Below, in pieces: positions 12,273 to 24,200 of a stretch of DNA of 64,000 nt (position 1 is its first letter; the number at the start of each line of letters is the position of its first letter). A model generated the notes under the pieces. The model saw nothing but the letters and a program-made list of their open reading frames with translations. It was not told the origin of the DNA and did not search any database. The stretch spans positions 48,815,574-48,879,573 of the forward strand of contig CM068842.1 of NCBI GenBank assembly GCA_028554795.2, in the 5' to 3' direction. The DNA is from Sinohyriopsis cumingii (lineage: Eukaryota; Mollusca; Bivalvia; Unionida; Unionidae). A program made the position numbers and the translations under genes.

Positions 12273-15200
12273 GGGGGGGGATTTTTTTCCCCATTTGAAG
12301 CTGCTCCCCAACAGATGGAGTCCCCTCCAGTCAGGTTAACTAGAAGCTGTCTCACATACCTCAGGGGAACGGAGATGGTATCTCCATGGTAAGGGGATAT
12401 ACCTCCCTCCACCTCTAACCTATTATCCTGAGGTATTATGATTGGGTAACATATTTAAAGAAGAAACCAATTTTTCTTAGTAAAATAATGTTTCTTCAAG
12501 AATACTTACCCAATCATAATACACATGCACCCTCCCATCCTCCCTGTAGTTGCATCCATAGAGAGCATGCCTTACGCTCCAGTAGTAATGAAAGGTTCAT
12601 GGATTTTGCCACCAAGCCTTATACCAAGGGGAGATCACTCTGTTTGCCACCTAGGTCAGCAGAAAACTTTTAGCTCCCTTTAGCTTAATGTAGTATCTGG
12701 GATGACTGGATTGGCAAGGTAGAAGTAGTTTTCCTTAGGTTTTATGATTGTGTAATTATTCTCAAAGAAACATATTTTACTAGGAAAAATTGGTTTATCT
12801 TGTTTCTTTATTAAGTTCATTTATATAATCAGTGTCAGTTCTTCAGTTTTTGCATCAGCAGAACTGAGTCTATGCAGTTTTGCACTCGGGATGGACTTAT
12901 AAGTGAGTATATATATTTATGTGTAAGAATATGCTTTTTATAACTCTTTCAGTGTATAGTTTCATATGTGCCGACAGTTTGTTAGTCTGGCAAAAAATAA
13001 AAATGACAAATTCATCTGTTGGATAAACAGAGTTGATTATGAATTTCTTGAAAATATGCAATTGTTCTACTAACTTCTGACTGAAACAGTCATACTGCTC
13101 ACCAGGATTTTTAATTATAAAATTTGGGGATAATTAGATGAGAGATGTTGGAGTTTATACATTTGTATGTTAATTACCATTATAGGTTATTTACTAGCTG
13201 CTTTGGAACAGCTTGACCAGCCCAAACACATGAAATCAGTATTTGATTAAGCTGAATGGTTGCATTGGTCAACAGATTATTATATGGCAGTTTCAAGTAA
13301 TCAGACAAGCGTGTGCTTGAGTAAATGTTTCCCCTGTTTTTCAGTTACTCGCTGGTGTGGATGTGAATGCCAAAACATCCAGTGGCCAGACAGCTCTACA
13401 CTTAGCAGCCATCAAAGACTGTTCCACTATCTGTACTGTGCTCCTGGAAAATGGAATTGACTTCGATGCTGTGGATGATAATCAGAACAATGGTAAATGA
13501 TATGTAAATACAGGCATGGTTCACTTACTACACAGTCACCATTGGTACATTGTGAGAATAACCACCAGTTACTTCAGAGTGTTCAGTTGGATTGGATTCT
13601 GTAGTTAAAACTGTGACAAGCACTTCACCTCTGTGTACACATATAAATCTTTATCCCGTCATTATAATACCAAGAGTAGAGAATAAATGAAGTTATAATA
13701 CATAATCTCAATACTATTTAGGAACACACAAAGGATATACTTAATTAGAAAACAATTGATAGACATATGAACAGACAGATAAGTGTAACATACTAAATGG
13801 AATACAATTTAGAGACATGTGAACAGACAGGTGAGAATCACATACCTAATGGGAACACAATTTAGAGACATGAATAGACATGGGAGTATAACATACCTAA
13901 TGTGAATACAATTTAGAGACATGTGGACAGACAGGTGAGTATGGCAATACAATTTAGACACATGTGGACAGACAGTTGAGTATAAAATATCTATTGGAAA
14001 TACAATTTAGAGAAATGTGGACAGATCAAGACATACTTGGGAGTATGCATTTGAATTTGACTGATATATCGACACATAAGTGAATAGAATATGCTTATCA
14101 TGATGTAGATAGGCACAATTTAGCAATGGATATTTCAACGATCATCACATGTTAATGGCCATATCAAAGTTTGTCATAATTGAGGGTTTATAAAATACTG
14201 AATGATTATTGAACATAAAAAAGTATGAAACAGAGCACTAATGATCCATTATATTGAATATATGTAAATATTTCTGTTTGTAATGGAGATCATGTACTAC
14301 AGAGAGGAACATATTTCCAGATATATTTGTATATGAACAACTGATTCGTTAATCAGATTATGGATCCATACGAAAGAGGTAGGAATAAAAGTGTGTCCAT
14401 AAACAAATTATTGATCCAAATAAAAGCTGTCAAAATGAAAGTGCTTTCATAAATGGATAATTGATCAAATGAAAGAGGTCAGGATGAAAGTGTTATCATA
14501 AACAAGATTTCATTATTTTTTCTCCTTTGAAAATGTTGGCAGATAATAATGTTTCTAAAACACCAACATGCATATTAATTAACTATTTTTCTGATTTGCG
14601 TCTTTGTCTGTTCAAAGTATGGAAACTATTAATACTCACACGAATGTCCATTATTCTTAAGCATATGCACACGAACATCATCGTAACCGAAGGACTCTAC
14701 AAAACCAAGGTGTCCTGCATATTCAACATCTTCTTCCCTTGGAATATCGATAGGAGACTGCCATTTCCCAGCACAGCTTTCAAAATGCTGCGACCAATAG
14801 GAGGGGCCTACAAGGAAAATATATCCATCTAATTCCTGGATCGATTGACAAGACCAGATATGCTCATTGGCAAATCATTCAAAATAAAATCACATTTTTA
14901 AAAAAAGAACAAAATTGTTCATAAAATCCTATTTAAATTAATTAATTTCAATGTCAAGGATTTACAATTAAAAACAAACATTTGATGTCCTGATTTATGT
15001 AATCTACTCTGTGGAACATTTTGAAACATCTGTTGGTACATACAGTCATATCTGTCCTAGGGGTGACCCTGTAGACCCCTCCCCCCCATTCAGTAAAATT
15101 TCCTTCATAAGTGTTGTGTGTAATTGTCACCTGCTTTCTGTAGTCAGTGGTCAGGTGTTTTCTAACTAAACAGTGGTGTCTCCCTGCCTTAAGCAGTCAC

Positions 15201-18200
15201 TGGAACATATCTAGAGTGACCACTCAGTCTATGCAAACTAAACAGTTGCTTCATGAAGACGGTTTTGTGTAGATAAAGGACTATCATGAGAATCAATGTG
15301 CAGACATTTCTTATCTTGCTTGTACTCACTGTATTCCAGTGACATGTTAGTGTAAGTCAAGGTGTCATTATGTCAGATTTTGAAGGCAAGGTGGTTTTTA
15401 TTATTATGGTTGAGGGTCAAAGAAATTTGCTGGCTGATAGGAAAGGGAGTTACTTTATACAGCAGAAATGGAAGTTGTCTTTTGTCCCACAGGTGTAGTT
15501 TGTTATCTTAATTTAATTGCGTGTGAATTAAAACTCATATGAAAAAGGTGCATGTTGAGAATAGCTACAACTTACATCACTTTTCATTAGGGTCAGGAGT
15601 CATCTTGTATTTAAAACTTGTTTCTAAAGGCAGTCAGAGTTTCAGTTCATGGGTCACAAAGAATAACCATATATAGCTTATTTTGGCTCCTATTCATCAC
15701 AGGCTTCTCATATAAGATGTCTGTCTTTTGATCTGAGTGAGTCAAGTAACTGGTTTATCCAAATATTGTTTTTGAAGCATGCCTTTTGTTTCCAGACTTG
15801 ATTTATACAAGTTGGCAGACCAAAGTTTCAGTTCTTTTATTTTACATTTATATGTAAGCTCTCAATTTCTAGTGAAATAAGAAACAAAGACCAGTTTAAG
15901 TCGGCATTGATTAATTTATAGGATAGATTTAAGTCTGCAAAATATAATAATCTTGTGTAGAACATAGGTTTGTTAGAGAACATATGTGCATATTTTCTGA
16001 TTTTGTTGAATCGTGCACATAAACAAATTTGATATCATAATAATAATAAATAATAATAGCATAGTATTTTTTATTTAAAAAAAAAAACAATTTTAAAATG
16101 TGTGTACAGCAGTCACTTGTGTACAAAGACCACTTTTGCCTTTTCTCATAGGTGGCTGCTATTGACAGGTTTGACTGTAAATGTATAGACCTTAAGAGAT
16201 TTTGTTTATTTATATATTTTGCAGCTCTTCACCTGGTTGTACAAAGTGGTAATGTGAACTGTGTAAGGGTGTTGTTAGTAGAATCAAGAATAAATGCAGA
16301 AGCAGTTAATGCCAGGTGAGTATTTCATGGAGTTCAGATCATATGTGTACTTTAAAATATATTACAATAAATATTGGTTAAATTAAATTTAACTTAATTC
16401 ACAAATTTGTAGAGTCCTGTTATGTAGCAAATAATTACATAAGTATTGTCTTGTCAAAATTACAAGAAAGTTTGAAAGCAAGCATTGTATGTACAAAACA
16501 TAAATGTAGTGAAACCTATCCATAACAAAGTTTTACTTGGTGAATATTTAATTTGCCAATAATGAAAACTAACTATTGTTTAGATGATATTATAATCTTG
16601 GCATTCTCTTGTCTTTCCTGCATTTACAAAGGGTGCGAAATGGGTATCAGTTCAATGCCAACAATGATGAAGTGGCAGCAACAAATAAGTTTAGAATGTG
16701 GGTTAAAAGGTTTAAAGTCTTAACATTATTTTTAATTTGTTGCACAATAACACAGGTGAGACACCCTTTTGTGGAATTCTTTTTCCAGTTAACAGAGAAA
16801 TTTACTAAAAGACAGATGCATTAACTTGCTAGTCCTTATTGATTTGTTATATACAGTTAACACCATTTGCCACAATAATTTGGTATGAGTGACTTTTGTG
16901 TTGTTGATTACAAAGGTTGATTCTATAGTTTTACTTCATTGTGCATTGAATATAAAGAGCTTTTTATATTGAAGTCAGAAAATGTTTAGAACGAAAAAGA
17001 AATCAAGATCAGAATACAAGTTAATTACTTAATTTAAAACATTTAAATCAATAAAACATTTCAAGTTTTGAAATTCATATTTTCTGGTGGTAAATTCGTG
17101 TTTTCTAAAGGAAGAAACAATTTTAAAAGGTCTTTGTTTTGATATTATATACTATATTAATTTTGCAAACTTCCGTGATTATTTTACTGAGCAAAGTTTT
17201 TTGTTGTCTCAGTATTAGCTTTACAAAACCCATATTAAAATATAAGGTGTAAATAAGTTGTGTCAGTTAGATTAATTAATATTAATGTAAAATAATTAAT
17301 TAATTAATAATTAAAATTAATAATACTTCAGAATATTGTAAAATATAGTTTTCACAAACATAAAAACAGCTTTGATGGTCTAAGTGGTTAGAATGTCCAC
17401 CTCGGGCATAGGAGGTTGCAGGTTCAAACCCCAACTAAGTCATACCAAAGACTTATAAAACCTGTCCCACTTTACCCTCATTATAAAGAGGTTAGTGTTA
17501 GAACTAGGCTGCCTGGTGTCAGGATAATTTGACTGGCTGGGACATCATGCTCAATTTTTTTTAAAGCTACTTTAAAATCTAAATCACACACACACACACA
17601 CACACACTGAGTTTCATAGTCTTACAGAGGAAACTGAATTCTGAAAAAATATACACAATGAAAGTTTTAATATAAACAAAATCTCTAATGGACATATGTT
17701 TTTAGTTAGTTATTGACTGATGAATAATTGTCTTCATGAAAAAATCCTGAATGCTTTTGATTTTCAGACTAATTCATTGATGTAATATTCTGTTTTTAAA
17801 TAAAATTCCAGAGGCCAAAATCCTCTCCATATATTGGGCCAATATGGTAAAGAAAATGCAGCTGCCATATTTGAATTGTTCCGAGAATGTATGCCAGCTT
17901 ATCCTATTGATAAACCAGATGCTGAGGGAAATACAGGTCAGTAGATGTTGTTTTTGTTGTTGTTGTTGTGGGGTTTAACGCCATTTTTCAGCACACGATA
18001 GGCTATACAGGGTGGCCATTATTTATTGTGGAGGAAGAACCCGGGAAAACCCTGGAAAGAACCACTGACCCACGAGAAGCTACGAGCAAGCTTTCTCACA
18101 TACCCACACTGGCTGAATCCGAGACTCGAACCGGCGCAGACGTCAGTAGATGTACTTTGTGAATGATCACTTGTGAAATGTTAAGGTACTTGTCAAACAA

Positions 18201-21200
18201 AATTTTATTTTTATCTTGTTAAAGATCGAAGCTATTAAAATATCATTAAAAATTTATAACTTTGTATGATATAGTTGAATATCAGTTGCCAAGTTAAGGG
18301 TCATTTCTCAGAAAATTATGAGAATAAATTACCGTCGCTAATTTCTCATACAACATAAACTGAATACAATGGTGAATGCATATTTTCAGTGTGACACAGT
18401 TATTGAAATACTTCTATTTTTCACAGGTAAAAGCAGGTTTTAAATCACTAAAAATCTCACAAGGTCTCGTACCGTTTTTCATTATCTTTTACATAACTGT
18501 TATTACATCTACAAGGTCTCACAGTTTTCATTATCTTTCACATGACTTATTACATCTTCAAGGTCTCATACATTTTTTCATTATCTTTCACATGACTGTT
18601 ATTACATGTACAAGGTCTCATACAGTGTTTCATTATCTTTCACATGACTTATTACATCTTCAAGGTCTCATACAGTTTTTCATAATCTTTCACATAACTG
18701 TTATTACATCAACTAATATTACACACACAGTTTTCTTTTCATTACTTAATAAGAGTTGCAGCCAAATCATTTTATGTCCCATCTCTACACTAAAATTCAT
18801 AGTGCAACAATACACTTGGGTAAAATCTTAAACTGTCATAAATGCTTAGTTTGTTATAAGTAATTGGTAGAACAAACAGACCCTCATCTGCTGTATTGTG
18901 TTGTTTGCAGTAGGACTCTAGTTATAAGCAAGTATTTTACATATAGATTTTATGATAACACTTTCAGTTATTCCACATCCTAAAAGTTACCATATATATT
19001 TGCATTTAAGTTGACTCCAACTGCAAAGAATGTAGAGCCTGATCTGCCATCACATAATACTTCAGCAGATCAGGGTCAGTATTGTTTGTTCTGATAATTA
19101 CTAATAATAATCTGGGACCCTAGGTGGTCTGAGGTGCCCACTTTTACAGATCACTCAAACATCTCACCTAACACAGCATGACCTCAAGTCTCAGCTTTTA
19201 ATGTGAATATGTGAGAAAGCTTCCTGTGGGTCGGTGGTTCTTCTTGGGGTCTTCTCCACCAAATATACTGGCCAACATGTCCTGAAAAATGGTTTTAGAC
19301 AGACAATATGAAGGCTATTAAGTTGAGTCCAGCTGCAAACTGCACAGAACCATATTTGCCAATAGATCTTTTTTTATGCAGTTTGTTAGGAGTAATTAAT
19401 AGAACAAGGAACATAAACCCTGATTTGCAGGGACATTATGATGTCTCAAAAAGGATAGAATAGGAAACAATCAAGTTTTTGGTACAGATGTTAGTGTTCT
19501 CTTACAATGGAGTGATCTGTCTTTACAGGAACCTTTTTAAATGGAGAATCACTGTATTGACAAAATTTTAACAAAGGTGAAGCTTCATTGGTTTGCAGTT
19601 CACTATGGCTTGCTTGAGGTCCATAGATGGATAAGTGAATAGTAACATTGGCATAATGTATATTTTTTTAATTAAAATAAATATATAAAATATTTTAATT
19701 AGTACCATATATATTTGTTTATAACATAAGTCCAGCTGCAAAAAACAGAAACCCTAATCTGCCATTACATAATCAGCAAGCAGATCAAGGTCTGAGTTAT
19801 TTGTTCTTCTAATTACTCCAGACAAACTGCATAGATCCAAATTCGCTTTTTGCAATTTGCCTTGACTTAAAAGTGAGTACATACATGTCCTGCATTCACT
19901 ATTGCTGAGCATTTAGAATGTCCACCTCAGATGTGGCAGGTCATGGGTTTGAACCCAGGTCTAGTCATACCACAGATTTATAAAAATGATACTAACAGCT
20001 GCCTCGATTGGTGCTCAGCATTAAAAGGTTAGTGTTAGGACTGGTTGGCCTGGTGTCAGGATAATGTGTCTGGGTGGGACTTCATGATATATGTCTGCCG
20101 CATGATGCCCCAATGCTAGACATTACTATAAACTGCCACACAGCAGACATCATAGCTATATGACTGAATTTTTTTAAAGCTACTTTAAAAATCCCAAACA
20201 CACACACACTATTACTGTTTTGCAGTGTATGAATTTCAGTGCTTGTACATAAGAGGTTTTTTTCCTTACCATATCTCTAAAACTTTTTCGCAGATGCTAC
20301 ATTTTGTAAGATAATGCAACTAATGAGCTGAGTCATACCAAAGACTTGAACAAATGGTGCTAACAGCTGTCTCGCTAGGTGCTTAGCATTAATAGGTTAG
20401 TGTTAAGACTGGTTGGCTTGGTGTCAGGATAATTTGACTGGGTGGAACATCATGCTACATGTCTTTGGCATGATACCACAATGCTTGACCTCAATATAAA
20501 CTGGAAAGCTGTCGTATATTCATACATATACCTGGTTTATATCTCCTATAAGTCAGTTTTATAAAAATTAATGTTGGCCTGATTGAATGAAGCTTATTGT
20601 GCTATGTTTGTCTATTAAACGTTTGCATGTCTGGTAACTATGCAAACCTTAAAGAGATTTATGTGAAACTTGACTGAGATGGATATTAGGACTAGATTGT
20701 GTGTCATGTACAATCAATAGATTCCTTGCTCAAAGGTTAAAGGTCACAGCAAGGGCAGATTTAACTCTGTGATCGATGTCCTTGTCCAGACTGCAGTTTA
20801 AGGAACCAGTTAGCGAATTTTCATGAATCTTTATATATACATCATGACTACATGTTGCGTAGCACAAGTCAGACCCCAACACTAATGTCAAGGTCATGTC
20901 AAGGAAAAAGGTATCAGCATGTTTCCTTGTCCAGACTGTAACTTTTGAACCACTCAAGATGTTTTTACCATACTTTATCCAGATATACAATATTGCTAGA
21001 CAGTGTGATGTATTTGCAGTCACGCCTACTACCTCAAAGTTAAAGTCACAACAAGGGAAAATGTAAATCTGTAAATGTTTATGTGTGACATTTTTTTCGG
21101 TGTTTGGTGTGTCAATTTTGAACTATAAGGGGGATACTGTGATAACATTTTTGCAGTTAGAAGGTGTCTCTTAAAATATAGTTAAGTCCCTAGTGCTTAG

Positions 21201-24200
21201 GTCAAGTAATTGCAAGGGAAATGTCACATGGTGAGCATATCATTTGCCATTTGTGGGACTCTTATTTTTCTTTCTGCCTGTTTATTTCAGCCTTGTTGCT
21301 GGCCTACGTGAATGGAAATGGTAATCTGTGTCGAGCTCTGGTCCGAGCCGGTGCATGCTTAGGTATAAGTAACAAGCAAGGACTTAGCATTTTCAATGCT
21401 CCAGTTGCTACTAAGCAACTTCTCTTTAAGCTTTTAGGTAAGTCAAAATGTTCATTTTTAGCTTCATTGTTAGATGAAGTAAGCTTATTATAACATTCTC
21501 TGTTCATTATACATCATTAGCACATCAACCATTGCTTTAACAGTTTGAAAAATTGTTTATCAGTTTCAACCAAATTTGTAAATATCCAGGAATCAGAATT
21601 ATCAGATTGGTACAAAAGATGCAAATCCAGCATCAGATGTATCCACTGTTTCTTAAACAGCAAAATCCTTGAAAACTGCTCAGTACTGTTGTGAAATAAT
21701 TTTCAAACCTAAATTTAGAATCATGGCATCATGTGCTTTCAGCTTTATACAGATGATGGTGATTTACTATCAAATATGGCCACTTTTACCAAAACAGAAA
21801 ACAAAAAAAAGCCTCTTAAATATCACCTCAACAGCTGCTATACCATCTTTGACCAAATTTTGATGAGTATTCTGGGGACTAATGCATTATACTTCTAGTG
21901 TTCATGAGACCACATATGAATTTCAGCTACTATCTTTGAACAATGTAAAAAAATTCAGGATCATTTACCCATAATGCACCATGCCACATGTGAAGCTTCT
22001 AACCAAGCACTGTAATTCAGAACTTAATTCAGTCTAGCCATTATGGGAATGACATCACTTTTGTGAGAATGACCACACTTATTATACTAACCAATCAGAA
22101 GACAGATTTTACTAGTTACAGACATATTTATTGGTTTTGCTAATTTAGGCCAGTACCAGTCAATAAGGCCTTTTAAGTTTAAATGAGTGTGGCCTTATTT
22201 TAAATGTATCAATGGGCTGAAAATAGTGTGAACATGAAATAAGTGCTTATTATAAACTGCAATTCCAAATTTTGACAGAAAGCATTGATATAAAGGCTTT
22301 TGAAATTTGTATAAAAGATGCCACTCTGGTAATTAGTAGGATGACCAATACAAAATTAAATATAAACAAACTTCAAAGCCCATCTTAAATAGTACATAAT
22401 CTAGAGTTCTCCCAGGTAGCCAAGTGATCTGTGGTGCTCACCTTTAGTTAATAACTAACATCTCACCTTTGTCTTTGAGGGTTTGAGACTCAACCTGACC
22501 AGTGTTGGCTATGTGATCTACAGTGCTCACCTTTAGTTAATCACTAACATCTCACTTTGGTCTGCGAGGGTTTGAGACTCAACCTGACCAGTGTTGGCTA
22601 TGTGATCTACAGTGCTCACCTATAGTTAATCAGTAACATCTCATCTTGGTCTGCAAGGGTTTCAGCCTCAACCTGGCCAATGTTGGCTATGTGAGAAGGT
22701 TTCCAGCTGCTTCTCATTGGATGGTGGTTCTTCTTGGCTGTGCTGCAAAATTGGCATTAATCCCATAACAACCAAACAACCATCATAATCAAGCCCTTAA
22801 ATAGTAGTTAAGCAAGACCAGCATAATTTGATAGTTATCATCCTAATAACTCATTACATTTTTGTGGAAACTGATTCCACATAACCTTCAGGTTTGGATA
22901 CCATTGCAGAAAAGGAAAAATTGGGAAGAAAACAATTATTTTGATGTTTTGTTTTGATAAAAGTAGACAAAGAGCATCTAAACATTTTTCCTGTAGGCTT
23001 TTGTTTAAGTGAGTGATTTAAGGCTGTTTTGAGGGTATCTTATTATGCCATCCCACCTTGCTATACCATCCCATCTTGATATACCATCCCATCTTGTACC
23101 ATCCCACCATGTACCATCCCATCTTGTTATACCATCCCATCTTGTTATAGCATCCCACCTTGCTATACCATCCCATCTTTTTATACCATCCCATCTTGTA
23201 TCATCCCACCATGTACCATCCCATCTTCTTATACCATCCCATCTTGTTATACCATTCCATCTTGTTATACCATCCCATCTTGCTATACCATCCCATCTTC
23301 TTATACCATTCCATCTTGTTATAGCATTCCATCTTGTTATACCATCCCATCTTGAACCATCCCATCTTGTTATAGCATCCCATCTTGATATATCATCCCA
23401 TATTGATATACCATCCCATCTTACTATCATGCTTACAAATCACTAATGATTGAGTTACTTGATGTCTTTATTTATGTAATAGAGTCTTAAACTTCTAAAA
23501 TCAAGAATAACTGCCATCATTTCACCATGGAAAATAATATATAAATCAAATGAACCACTCTGTATTTAAAACAACATGAATTATAAATGTCTGTGTATTT
23601 TTTTATATAAATGTCCACTTATCTTTGTTCCTTATGGCTTGTGAGAAAGAGAGGGGGACAAAAAGGAAAGCAGAGGGTATTTGAATGAAATAGTTTAATT
23701 TAGTTCATAAATAGGGATTTTTGAGTGATTATTTTTAAAAAGTGTATAGTTATTAATAAGTTGTAATTCTTCGCTGATTTAGAGAGCAAAGAAGCAAAAT
23801 TGTGTTCATAATTACATGGGTATTCATATGCCATGGAGAAATCACAATTTGTTGTTCAAAAAGTATTGTTATATATTACTTTATACCAACACTTTTGCAT
23901 TAAAACAAGACCAGAAAAATAGAATGAAATGAGATTGTAGAAAAATTAATCTTTTTTTATCCATGCACTTAAAGTATGGTTCTATTTTATTTCAGATATG
24001 CTATCTAAGGAACCTCCATGGAGTGATGGTGAGATGTGTCTGGAATGTGGAACCAGATTTAGTATCAAAACAAGAAAACATCACTGGTAAATGCAGATGA
24101 TAAACATTTTCTTTTGGCTCTAGTGCAACAGGGCTTTTAAAAGGAAAGAAACAGCACTTATTATGTCTTTTAATTTGTCTGTTCTGTGGTCTATCAATCT

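Larger units (their letters stand above)
12038..13344 (+). other. ANKFY1 intron c-d
   Basis: A 1.3-kb intron containing a TA microsatellite and a DIRS-end remnant, listed separately. Nothing is recognised in 12800-13344. Confidence 0.85.
13493..16224 (+). other. ANKFY1 intron d-e
   Basis: A 2.7-kb intron with two minisatellites and a TIR element, listed separately. A 101-codon frame at 14527-14832 is not recognised and is not called. Confidence 0.85.
17937..21290 (+). other. ANKFY1 intron f-g
   Basis: A 3.4-kb intron packed with repeats: one family A SINE at the donor, a diverged family A copy, a 50-bp minisatellite, several foldback repeats, two family B SINEs and an array with period of about 151 bp. 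Each is listed separately. Confidence 0.85.
21438..23995 (+). other. ANKFY1 intron g-h
   Basis: A 2.6-kb intron. It contains the SINE-like element with triple head and an 18-bp minisatellite. Nothing is recognised in 21438-22400 or 23440-23995. Confidence 0.85.

Noticed and set aside
14527-14832. 101-codon plus-strand frame
   Set aside because: No recognised family. The exons on either side join in phase without it.
18376-18831. 151-codon frame
   Set aside because: It lies across the 50-bp minisatellite in an intron, with no family resemblance.
23005-23446. Two long opposing frames (141 and 133 codons) with repetitive peptides
   Set aside because: Both come from the 18-bp minisatellite, which is open on both strands because 18 is a multiple of three. 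No splice context links them to ANKFY1.
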